Below, in pieces: positions 39,101 through 50,600 of a stretch of DNA of 64,000 bases. Each line of letters opens with the position of its first letter. Position 1 is the first letter of the stretch. The notes beneath the pieces were generated by a model. That model was not told where the DNA came from, ran no database searches, and was given only the letters and a program-made list of their open reading frames with translations. Origin of the DNA: Phoronis australis (lineage: Eukaryota > Phoronida > Phoronidae); contig NMRA01000108.1 in assembly GCA_002633005.1 (NCBI GenBank), positions 424,500 to 488,499 of the forward strand, read 5' to 3'. A program made the translations under genes and the position numbers.

Positions 39101-40839
39101 GGGTACCATCACACTAGGCCACACTGCCTCCTCTTTTACGACGTAACATTACTATGTGGATCATTTTTTGCAAACATATGGCGAGTCAAAATATTCATGC
39201 TAACACCACAACAGTGTTTGAGGTGAATGTCGCAGGAAAATACGATAGAGCAGACCCTGCCCACAAAATGTGATACAGCAGACCCCGCCCACAAAATGTG
39301 CAGGTAGATATTTTAAAGTTTTAGTAGCACGTGCTTGTCTAAACTTGGGTTGAACGTCCACGGTGTACATGCCCTACTGGTCACATATTGCATAATCACA
39401 TATCTTCTGAAACTTACAGGTCTACAATGTTCCTCGTAGATAATTATGCTATTTACCATCATTGGTAGTATCTTATTTTTCATTAACGATGTTTTGAACC
39501 AAGTTCTGGCGTTAAAAACATAAATCTCCTTCAGAGCAACGTAATGCATTCCTATTCTTTGCTTGAGTTGAATCCGGTTATGTAAAATAAGTACCCCTGA
39601 TTGCTGTCTTAGAGACTGAAAAATATGTTGCGCCAACTTTCATTGTATTTCTTATTTCAAAATTTCTATTTGCAAGCCCTCAGTGCATATGGGAACTGCA
39701 AATCATATTGTCTGCACTGCCACGCGCCTGGTTAATTGACAAACACCCCCCCCCCCTCACTCCAAGCCTATAACAATGTTTGAGCCGATGTTTCCTTCTT
39801 CTTATGGAAGTATTTGATGGAGTTAGAAGGAATTAAAGACATTGATGGCCTCCTAAGGTGTCCCTCTATGCGTACAACGTACTTATAGCAACGTGACTCT
39901 GGTGATTAATAAGTGTGAGGCATAAATCGTCGGCTTCCTGCGTATGAAGGGCTATAGGAACATAACCATCTCTACTGTTAGTAGAGGCGGTGGCACTGTC
40001 TACTGGCCCATTCATGAGCGGCGCAGCGCTGAAAATAGTGGGGGGAGCTATAGCTCCCCAGCCCCCCTGCGGTACACCGCCCAAAGACCATGGGCGCTGA
40101 AGCACTGAAAAAAGTGGGCCCCTTATGGTGCGCCGAACTTGCCATTGGCTAAGGAAAGTAGATGAGACCAAAAGTAATTTGTATGTTCAGTAAGCTGGGA
40201 AGCAGGTAAGAGATGAAAGAAAAAATCTAGACTTGGAACATGAAATCCTCAGCATGAGAGTCAAGTGTCTAAACTAATCGCCCAGCCCCAACAGGCAACT
40301 ACTGAACTAGCCGGAAAGCGATTTAGAAAGAATTTATAACACAGCAGTGGCCTAGTCGAATAAAGTGGTGCCTGAATTTGAGAACCAGAAAGAATGTTCA
40401 GTGGATGAAACTTGTTAAATGGGGAAACATTCGACCAGTGCCAGTGGCAATGGCTGCAGTGCCATCATCATTTTTTTACAGCAATTAAACACTGATAAAT
40501 AAGCAGCAAACAAAACAAAAATGAAAATTGGTTGCCCACATATTCGTATGATCGATCACAACAAGGGACCAGATTGAAACATAAGACTGGGAAGGTGGAA
40601 TTGGAAAATTTAAGACTAAGAGCCTGTGACTGTGTGTCAGTGTCGAGTGTGTTGAGGACTCGACCCCAGCCGAATGGAAATCACGTTAACTTAAAAACGT
40701 TAGATTCTAAATCAAAACTTTAACAGAAAAAGTTACGAGATAGCCTAGACAGATACTCACTTTGTAAATTGATATCCAGTGCAAGAAATAACACAGATAT
40801 CGAGCTTAGAACTCGATATAAACATAGTTCCCCTTCCAT
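30134..40839 (-). CDS. DNAJC3: DnaJ homolog subfamily C member 3 (p58IPK), ER co-chaperone
   Basis: Eleven coding exons, in transcript order: 40839-40761, 38847-38743, 37416-37292, 36966-36892, 36366-36223, 34935-34754, 33542-33317, 32771-32651, 32051-31919, 31331-31186, 30273-30134. All phases join, giving 491 aa (human about 504). The product is an ER-lumenal J protein that binds unfolded clients through its TPRs and stimulates BiP; it was first described as an inhibitor of PKR/PERK kinases. Residues 1 to about 22 are a signal peptide (hydrophobic core VLFLALDI). About 35-385 are TPR repeats ([45 protein letters not shown]). About 387-452 are the J domain with HPD at 416-418. The tail ends FNFKFHFN, the family C-terminus. 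The start ATG is supported by A at -3, G at +4, the signal peptide and an exact phase-1 donor (gtgagt). An ER-stress element lies 63-81 nt upstream. Confidence 0.97.
31428..31715. repeat. minisatellite, 36-bp unit, 8 copies
   Basis: Eight degenerate 36-bp units share gagagcaattcccaag and agctaacaagactta, starting near 31429, 31464, 31500, 31536, 31572, 31608, 31644 and 31680. The array lies in the DNAJC3 intron that splits the J domain between its first helix and the HPD exon. Confidence 0.92.
34002..34093. repeat. long hairpin with 28-bp arms
   Basis: Arms at 34002-34029 and 34066-34093 are reverse complements with one mismatch (gatcaagtttgagtc and gactcacacttgatc at the outer ends), separated by a 36-nt AT-rich loop. 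It lies in the 1.2-kb DNAJC3 intron between two TPR exons. No related copy was seen in the window. Confidence 0.85.
34984..35212. mobile_element. MITE-like element, family A copy 4
   Basis: The best preserved copy: the left end acagtgaaatctcacca and the complement of the right end, acagtatctcaccaattt, match well. About 229 bp, non-coding, in a DNAJC3 intron. Confidence 0.7.
38928..39134 (-). mobile_element. tRNA-derived SINE, copy 2
   Basis: On the minus strand the A box reads tggcctagtgtg and the B box ggttcgagtct, followed by gacccttgagtcaggtttct and a tail (ggtgcaatgggcc) shared with the copies at 53201 and 58585. It lies in the first intron of DNAJC3, in the sense of that gene. Confidence 0.8.
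39135..40760. other. remainder of DNAJC3 intron 1
   Basis: No exon is seen. The stretch holds a run of 11 C near 39746, a perfect 18-bp palindrome at 40042-40059 (ggggagcta and its mirror complement) inside a GC-rich patch, and a degenerate foldback element near 40352. Confidence 0.6.
40352..40437. mobile_element. degenerate foldback element, family C copy 3
   Basis: Contains tagtcgaa, cctgaatttgagaaccag and ttcagtggatgaaac in the order seen in copies at 16079 and 19310, but the right arm is eroded and pairing is weak. Confidence 0.45.
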
Positions 40840-41648
40840 GATTACGAGTTGAAGACCCAGCCACAAACACGGGAATCTCTGGATATTCCTCTTTTGGTCA
40901 GCGTGGGGAATTTTGATTGGTCAGAATTTTAATTGAGGTCGCTAAAACAAATATAAATTTATTCTTGCTTGCCAATTATACGATAAATTCACCCAAGTTT
41001 CATTTTTGTGAATACAGACCACACCAAGCATTTTTGAATAATTTAAAATTGATAGTTGTCATATAGTGACTTTCTACTTTTAATTGACACTGCCCAACAG
41101 CTAGTAGTTCGCAATTTCACCACGATGCGTCGCTCTCAATTCACTTCACTAAAAACTTTGTGGATGCTGTTTTTAGTTTAAAAATAATTCTTTTAAAACC
41201 TTAATGTATGATAAATAAAGATATTTCGTAATTTATTTATCAATTAAAATAATTAAACTTATATCTTTAGATAAATAAACATGGTTTAAAGCAAAACTAT
41301 TTCAATTTTTTCTTAGCCACAGCTTTTGTTTTTCGCCGAGCGACATATTTCCCTTTCGTATCCACAGCAAACAACGAAGACTGAAGAAGTAAGATTCTAT
41401 CGGCGATATTATTCATCTGTGGTAAAATATCCCATTTCCTGTTTTAGTATTAAGTCACTGTCCTTAAAAGCTAACGATGGCAGTTTGTCAGTAACTCGAA
41501 TTTTATGGACTGATCGTGATGTATTCTTCTAATTTCAGTTGCTAACTCGGTGACTCTGGTAGAAAAATTAACTAGGGCCGAGAACGAAATAGATTCAGCG
41601 CTGTCTGGAGTTAATTTACTGTGGTGTGGAACTCAGTAAATAGACAAG
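40840..41648. promoter_or_regulatory. head-to-head promoter interval of DNAJC3 and CCDC39
   Basis: The two initiator ATGs are 809 bp apart and point away from each other. The DNAJC3 side carries the ER-stress element. The middle (about 41165-41300) is very AT-rich. On the CCDC39 side an acceptor-like ctaatttcag ends at 41538, so a non-coding first exon of CCDC39 may lie within this interval. ATAAACA at 41275-41281 fits the FOXJ1-type consensus, but one short match in AT-rich DNA is weak. I see no convincing RFX X-box. Confidence 0.7.
40902..40920 (-). promoter_or_regulatory. ER-stress response element (ERSE), perfect consensus
   Basis: On the minus strand the sequence is CCAAT, nine bases (caaaattcc), then CCACG, exactly the ERSE layout bound by NF-Y and ATF6/XBP1. 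It is oriented toward DNAJC3 and ends 63 nt before its ATG. The family is a known unfolded-protein-response target, and mammalian p58IPK promoters carry this element. The spacer here is less GC-rich than the typical mammalian one. Confidence 0.75.
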
Positions 41649-44600
41649 ATGAGCAGCATTATTAGTGAGCTGGAATGGGATGAAGGGCTTACCATGCCCG
41701 TTGCCAATGCCGAAAATAAACTGCTGGAGTCGGAGGTAAGGCTGAAGGATTTTCATTTGTAGATTTAGAATGCATTTTCAAGTTTGCAGACAGTCATGCA
41801 TGCTATATTTCCCTTATTGGCTTCCATTTGTTTGGTTCTATGGATGAAGATCAACTTCTGCTGAGGACCAGTAAATTTTGAGGAAGCCTGTTTTGTCAAG
41901 GATCCAATAAAAAGTTGCAATTTTAAGTCCTAGGTTCCATTGTTTACAGGCCTCTTATGGTGGTGAGGTAGACAATACACTTGGTTCATTTGTTCATTTT
42001 CAGCTGTCGAAGAATTGATTTTAATGAAAAACAAATGGTTGTCATACAGTTGTCAGGTTTTAGCTGCACATGATTGAGATTTAATTACAAAACCATGGCT
42101 GTGAGATTTGTAATTCATACTCACACACATGTAGTTGTAACATTATTTTGAATCAAAGACAGTTGGTACATTTATAGATTAAGTTCACTGAATCATATTA
42201 GATTGGTCTTTGCCACAAGCATTAACTTACATAATAGATTGTTTGCTTCAGGTCCAGTCGAAACAGAAGCAGATTGTAACAGCCCAGTCACAACTGGATG
42301 AAAATGACGACAGAGTTAATGCTATGTCCGAGCATTTGAAGAATGTTCGCCAGGAACTCATGCACACGCAGGTAATGACATTCTAAATTAAATATGTATT
42401 TGCATGCTCCTAACTATGTTAATTTATAGCAGGAACTAACGGCAATGCTATTTCAACGTAATCTACTCTAAACAAAGTGCAGTTGAATTCATTGGCTACT
42501 TGTAAATGTGAAAATAAAATATCTGCAAATAGGTCACTTTGCACTAATGAATACCTCGTGGGATCACATAAGCCCGCATCATGCAGGGTTATTCCCCAGC
42601 ACCACGTCACGATACTTACTGGACATGGTTCAATGATTTGCGATGAATTATTTTTACCACAAAATTCATTAAGAACATTTGGCATTTTTCAAGCTACTAA
42701 TTTGGTCAAGCAATCACAGAAAATAATACCGTAATTAGCCTGCAATATCCACTTTAAAGTTATCCTGGCGCGTAATTATGTGCGCATACTTTTCAGTAAA
42801 TATCTCTGGTTTTGTGATGTTAGAGGATTTTCAAATGCAATTAAGTCTATTGTTAATTGCTCATGGCAGTCTTTTATCGTGCATCACACATACACTGGTA
42901 CGCAAGCCTGCTAAGCTTCAAAGAGCTATTATTGAAGTAATTGCTAGTGCCCTAATTGCTCTGCTTCACACTAAATAAATTTAATCAGCTTTTTTGATTT
43001 TGTCGATGGTTGGTGATAGACAAAGTGTAAGGTATCTTGGAATGGGCTGTATTTCTACTTTCGTCAAAATACCCATTGGTTTGCTAAATCTTTCCACTGC
43101 CAATTGTCAGGAATATGTTTCATAAAACTTTGAAGAAATTTTTCCACTGGATGAGTTGTTGTATTGTGTCAAACATATTGTTTAGCAATGGCAAGGTAGC
43201 ACGGGATAACGCAGTGTAGTTGTTACTATCCAGTGCACAACAAAGCCCTGATGTATGCCTAACATTTTCTTGAAAATGTAGAGATTAGTACATCTATGAT
43301 TGGCTCCCTGTGGCCAAGTCAAAAATTGTGGCTGTACTGGGCTTGTGCTTTCAGCAAAAATCCTTCAGTTTTAGCTTTTACCTAGAATTCGGATTAAATG
43401 GTAATTCAGGAGTACTTTAATATATGTGTTAGCTTCATTCAATCAAACTGTTGATGGCTGAAATAGGAAGCACTTGTAAAAACAATCCTGGTATACAAAA
43501 TTTTCTACTATTTGTGTAAAATGATTAATAGAATTACTGAATTATTTTTGATGAGTATTGTCATTTCACTGAACGTCTCATGTTTCAGAACTTGGTCAAT
43601 GCTAGAAAGCGTGAAGTGGAGACAGAGAAGCACATGCTGGTGATTGCCGAGCGTGAGGAGGGACGACTGAAGCAGGAAATAGATAAACTGGACAAGGAGC
43701 TTGATGAGCTGAAGGATAGGAAGAACATCTATGAAGTGAGACAAAGAACATCAACAATACTTAGTTTCAAAACTTAATCTAATCATTTGTCTAACTGAAT
43801 CATCAATTTCTTTGAGATTTCATACCCTGCTTTAAAAGTATTTTTCATGGTTCTGAAAACTAATCCCAAAGCATTTAACTTAATCACTGAGCCCAAGATA
43901 TCAATTTTGTTATTACTATGCAACTATGAGTATTTCCATTTTAGAATAATATCTACAAGCAAACCAAGCGACTGGAAGAACTGAAGTCTCAGATGAACTG
44001 GGACCAGCAGGCTCTGGAAGCGTGGCTTGAGGAGTCAGCGAGGAAGGATGAGGATGCTATGACCCTGCAGAAGTACAGCAGGCAGGATGAGTCCAAGATT
44101 AAGGTAGGAGGGAATGATGCACTAGCTCGTGGCTCCATCTATTGTTCACTCCCAGAACCTGTCTACCTTTTTCCTTTCGACTGACAGTCATATTGCTTTC
44201 AGTGCATAAAATGACCACAGACTAATTCCAGCATTATACCGAGTCCAGCCTTCACTGACAATGATTTTCAATTCTTATCACGCCCAGAAATCACTTCTAG
44301 TTTAAGTAAGGTTATTACATTTATAATTCTAATTGTCCTTTGACATAAGTGTTACTGAATGTACTTCAAATTATATATCAGCGTTATACAAGTGGAAATT
44401 ATCAGTACTTTCATAACCTTTTATCCCTAGTGTTAAAGTGCAGAGTGCCTTTGGTTCATTTTCCACCTCTGTTGTGATTTTTGCAGGAGTTGTCTCTTCG
44501 CATGGAGCGGTTGACAGATGAGTCACATGACAAGAGAAAGAACCTTGAGCACGAAACCATGGAAACACTATCTGCTCAGGTATTGAGATGCTAGGATTGT

Positions 44601-47600
44601 TCGATCTGATTTGAAACTTAGCAGTTCTGTTCAAGTCGTTATGCTTGATGTTCAGTTGTTATTGTTGACCTGGAAATTCAGCAATCTCCATTAAAATGTT
44701 TTTTGTTATATTATTGGTAAACGCTGTTTGTGCTTGGTGTTAATGGGTAATTTTCATGACGCAGATTGAGCTTGATAAAACTGCTGAAGAGTTCCGCAAA
44801 GCTCACGCTGAGAGACAAGAGTTGATAGCGCGCTGGGAGAACACCATTGAACAGATGCAGAAGAGAGACAATGAAATGGATATGCTGGCCAATGTAAGAT
44901 TAATTCCTTGTCAAAGTATCAATGCATATGACTGAAAGTTATTACTTTTATGTTTGTATGCCACGTGTTTTTGTCTTTAGTAACTGTCTTCTTTCACTAG
45001 ATACTTTTTGAATATTTCTAGTCTCAAAACAGAAGCTTTTGATTTGAAAACTGACATGTTTCAGTCACAGGTGGGTGGAGTGTCACAGCACAAATCACAA
45101 ACAACAATAAAAGTAACTATTCAAAGATTATAAATTTACTTATTGGTTTTGGTTAGTTGTTGAATCCACTTCCTGTATCGGTATGATGTGTAATCAATGA
45201 ATTTCCAGTGGTCAGACTGACCATAGTATTGGCCAGCTATAACGATTTTACGAAATGAACTGATTTTTTTTTTCTCTGCAGCATTTTTATTAGTGTTAAG
45301 CTGAATGTTTATATCCTTTTCGAAATCTTATGTTTTGGTGAATGTATACATGTCACTTGTAGCACTTGACAAGGTTGAAGATTGAGGTGCGCAAGCGTGA
45401 AGATACCATCAAAGAGAAACAACAATTCTTGGATGGTGAGAACGCCAATAACCAGGAGCTGGAAAAGAAGATTACACTCGCCGAGAGGCTGTCAGCAAAG
45501 ACCAGACTGGACTACCAAGAGGCCGATGCTGATAGGGATAGATTTGCAAATGAGGTAGGCTGCTACTTGTTATAGAAACTGCACCAAACACCCGAATCCA
45601 TTTTTCATTCATAACGTAGAATTGTCGTGAGGACTTGACAGGGATCTCAGGGGTCTCACACTCCGCTGATTTATCCCCATTATTTTGAAAACGCTTTGCC
45701 CAATCACACATTGGGTGTCATAAAAGAGATAAGCATACCAGCAGCTGACGAAGCAAGTAGAACTACTCTCATTTGTCACATTGGTGTAGACTCACAGTTG
45801 AACTGTGGTTTTCTGTTGACCCCAGACTGTCCGGAGTTGCACCATGTACCAACTCCGGTCGGTCTCTCATGACGATTTAGCGTTATGAAAACACACATGT
45901 AACACATCTAGACACATACACTTAGTCTACTTAAGACCGAGCTCAGAAGCTGGAGACTTGAGTAAAGGAATGGAGATTTGAACCTAGTATGAACTTATGA
46001 ACTTGAGGCAGACACACAACTTTCCAAGCCGCACCGTCTCCTCTCAGTGGCAGTAGTTACAGTGACATTAATTGATTAAATAATCATTTCTTTATGTTGA
46101 TTTATTTAAGGTTTGTCAATAATGATAACAATGTTGACCGTGTTACGGGATTAGGTTTGAGTCGCAGTTTGGGCCAAGGTAATTTTTTACTCGAAATGAT
46201 TATATAGGTCACATGTAAGACTGTGTGTTTTACATCCTCTTTACAAAGTTTGTTTTCTAATATTGGTTTATTGGTGTTAGTATTATATTATTGTGCCTGA
46301 GCTCCCTGCAAGATTAGCGTTTTACATCGAATAATAATTCATGATAATTACAACAATAATATAATGATAATAATATTAGTTATAGTAATGGTAGCGATAG
46401 TCATTATTTTAATGTTGACATGGTTTGACGACTGGGCTTCAGGTGCCAATATCGAACATGTAAATGGTAGAGGTGTCAGTGTTCCCAATGTTAGTGAGAT
46501 TGAGTGGATTCAGTGTTGCTTTATCGTTTATTATGTTTCCAGCTTGAGGCCTTGAAGCGTACTGTTGATCGAACTGCTACAGATCTTGAGGTGACTAGAA
46601 CACAGGTCAAGGGGCTGAAACGTGAAGTGGAGGAGAAGACACACAAGTAAGCATTTGCTATTACTCTATTTTAATTATTATACCTGCACACATCTCATTA
46701 TCTTATATCTGAGGAAGCCAGAATAATTATTAATTATTATTAATACAAAAACGAACCAGAATGATAGCATGCAGCAATATTTTTGTGCAAACTGTTTAGT
46801 AGCCTAGAGTTAAGATTGATGTATGTTTTTGGCAATGTCTAGTCACACTTTTTTAAAATACCATGCTTTTCTTTTTTGTTTTGATTGTAGGAATTCGAAA
46901 AAATCGACGTACATTTTTTTTTTCTTTTTAGTGCTGTTTAGGATGAATTTAGATCCTGTAAGGTCATTTAAAATCTCATTTTAAAATCTAAAACTGGCCA
47001 ATCTTGTAAGAGGATGAAGAAAGTTGCTATGCCTGTAGGCAACTTGATAATTTTATTTTCCTCTCAACAGATTAGAACATGCGCAGGAGGTGAGAGAGCA
47101 GTTACAGGACAAGTTGAAAGTGGCCACAGAGGCGGAACTGAGCGCGGAGGAACTGGCATCTCGCATGGACGAACTGATGGCAGATCAGGAAAAGATTCAG
47201 AAGGATATCGATACTGAGCTGAAACACTTGAGGGAGCAGCAGTTCCAGAAGAACCAGGAGTTGTTTAATGAAAGGAAAGAGGAGAGAAATTCAGAGGGCA
47301 TCATCCAAGGGAGTAGGGCTGCCGTCAGGAACCTGAACAGTAAAATATACAAAGTGGACCATGACTCACTGAAGCAGCAGGAGATCATTTATAACCAGGT
47401 GGGTGGATAAGTGCTACTTGGGGTCATTTGCAGCTAATTTCTTCAAATAATGAAGGAACAAATTATAGCAACGTTTTCAAGCACAACACCTTTTGACAGA
47501 TTTTTTTCTTGTAGTATTTATTTAACAAATTTTTGAACTGACCTGAAAATGTTTTTTTATTATTTGTACTAGAGTGTAAAAAAACCACTCCTACAGCCTT

Positions 47601-50600
47601 GTTTGAATTAGTTATGCTTTTGAGAATGAAAATCATTGTTTGCAATTTTAAAATTGTTGTTTTTTTGTTTTCTGCTGTTTTATTTAATTTACACCTCAGT
47701 GTTGTGCTGGTAATGTTCATCTATGTACTTGTTGATGCAGAGAACTAGACATCATTGAAATCTTTGACATGGCAATTGAACTTATTTTTATTTCTTTTAA
47801 ATCAGTTCAGTCTGACACAAATATCTTATACCAACATTAGTATATAAACATGTTGGTAAGTGAAGGAGTCGGACAATATTCCATCAAATACTAGTACATT
47901 CTTCTAATAAAAGTCCACCCAAGTCAATGCAATTAGTATACAGATTAACAACACACAATGGACTAAAACTGCAACTATTGTTATTCTCAGGACTTTGCCA
48001 TTCAACAACTTGAGCGGCGTATTAATCGCATGCAAGGTGAGCGAAGTAACGAGGAGAAAGTAGTTCTGGAGGCACGTATCAAGGAGCTTTCTGAGGAACT
48101 GGATGACAGGACACAGAGGAATGATCTACTCAAGATGCAGTTGAAGAGACTGCAGGTGAGACGAATGTAGAGAAGAGATAGGAAATTCATTACCCAGAAG
48201 GCATGTGCACTTACCTTGTGCCTGCCTACAATGGCATTTTTGTCATACATCATCCTTGCCTAGTTTGTTATGTTTCGTCCTAATGTTACCCATTCTTTGC
48301 TAAGGTGTAGTTTTGCCCCCTTTCATCTGCATTCATAAGCTGGAACCCCTAGCCTTGATATTATAAGCACATGGACGCTAAGTACAAATTAACCTGTCAC
48401 ACACAACATGGAATGGATCATCCCAGCTGTTGAGACAAGCCCTGTGGTACAATTTGCAATGCTGTAAATTTATTCTTTCAAATATCAAGTTACAAATGAG
48501 TTGACGTGGCTACCGTCGCGTAGTGCACAATGTTCAGTTGTTGGTTTCAAAGAGTCGCTGACACACCAGTTGAATTTGGATTGGATGAGTTGCTTAGTGT
48601 GCGGCATGCTTTCCTGTACTTCCACTTGTGTTTGAACTTACCTGAATTAATACTGTAAGATTGAATTTACAGGATGACATTCGACGTGTCAAGCGGGACT
48701 TGGAGAAGAGTGGCGATGAAAAGTCGACTTTGATCAGTAAGATAGAAGAACTTAATTTGCATAACGAAACATCGGAGAAGGAACTGAAACAACTGAAGTT
48801 GTCTAAACAGGTGAGTCATTGCTCTGAAGATACCAATAGCCATTTTTCCAATATAACGGTAACATGATGAAATACACTTTATCACTAGGTGGCAATAGTG
48901 TAGTTGGTGGACAGTGTTGTGCATTCTTATTTGGATTCAATGCAGAGGATGTTTCCCTGCATTTATAAATTCGGTGCAACTATCTTGCCATCAAATTTGC
49001 ACTGTTGTGCATTCGGATATTCAAATTATGTCCAATTTCTCAAAATGTCTGCGAATGACAGAATTTGCATTTACTCAAACCAATTGAAAATTTAAACTAA
49101 ATAGCTTGTGACGAATTTGTAAGTTTTATTTGATACTGATATTGAAATGACTTTTCATACGAAAATTTTGTAATGAACTGGTTGGATCTCTCTTATTTTA
49201 GGATCTTATGGTTGATGAAAACATCCTGAAGTTAGAAATCAAAAGAAACAGAGACCGTCTCAACAACAAAGCCGACGAAGTATTTTCTTTGGAGAAGAGG
49301 AAGCTGCAACTGGAGACAGTAAGTTATCAATTTCTTATTAATAATTAAATTTTGTTATCTTTTTTCTCAAGTGATCATATCTTGTGTTTATTGTTTAGAG
49401 AGGATTCATTCTGAAGGGTGTCCAACAGACGTGTACTGAATCCATGTGAGGTACTTGTGGCAGGAAAATTTTGTGGTGACCTACATGTAGTGATTGTGTC
49501 GCGAATTACCAAACATAAACAACACTCGCCATTTGTGTAAAATGCGTGTCCCCAGGTAATGGTGAAAGTAGGCTAGTTCTACAAACAAACACTAGGAGTC
49601 ACTAGTTGTTGTTTAGCAGCTTGAACATCTGTGCCCTATGATAAAAGTTCTATTAGTTGTGCATTCATGTTAATTGGTGCTTTGTTATTTCCAGGCCATG
49701 AAAGAGAGAAAAAATGAGATAAACATTCACCGTGAGATGTTGACTGCTCAGTGCAGGGCTGCCGATGATGAACGACAACAGATCAGCTCAGAGCTGCATG
49801 AACGAATCTCCAAGATAGACAAACTCAGAAAGAGGTTGGTGCAGTACCTAGTAATATTTTGAGAACGTGTACTAGGCAGATGTCTTAGTTGTATTTTATT
49901 TGAAAGTTTTGTTATGATTATGCATTGTAATCATGGTAATAATATTAGGATTTCAAAAAAAACTGTGTTGTTTGTTATTACTGGTCTTATGATTGCTACA
50001 TTAAATTTTGAATACGAACTGTCTTTATCTCAGAAATGTTTATGACCAATAGTCCTACAGTCGAGCTACATTACGTTATGTCTGGTTTATGTTTGTTCAC
50101 TTATAACTTTTCATTCCATAAGTCCCAAACCAGCTATATTAAACACAAATCTGATTTAGTTACAACAAACTTTGCTCATAATGAAAATTTTAGAGAAGTC
50201 CGTGGAGGTTTGTTGTAACAGGGTTTGGCTGCACTGGAATAACTTGTTTTATGTATTTTTCTTTAATAATGAGACTGTTCTGTTCATTTGCTTCTGTGTG
50301 GGAATTTTAATTCACTTGAAAGTCTTATTGGTTATTTAAAAATAGCAAAGTAATATACACTAAACGCTACTGGTTCTTTCCTTAGGTACGAGATCTTGAT
50401 GATATCAATGGCGCCCCCTGAAGGCGAAGAGGAGAGATCTCAAGCGTACTACGTTATTAAGGTGGGCAATTTATTTCCATAGCCTCTTGGTCTTTTTGTG
50501 GCATGTTCCGTCTTGTCCATTTTATGAAGCATCTTGTTTTGTGTCAAAGCTCAATGAAAATCTGGTACAACTGTTTGATAAATCGTGCAGTTTGCAAACA

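Noticed and set aside
41500-41640. RFX X-box in the CCDC39 promoter (gttgctaactcggtgac)
   Set aside because: Only one half site resembles the consensus; the second half and spacing do not fit.
46318-46400. AT-rich ataata stretch as an origin or matrix attachment site
   Set aside because: Low-complexity intronic DNA with no further signal.
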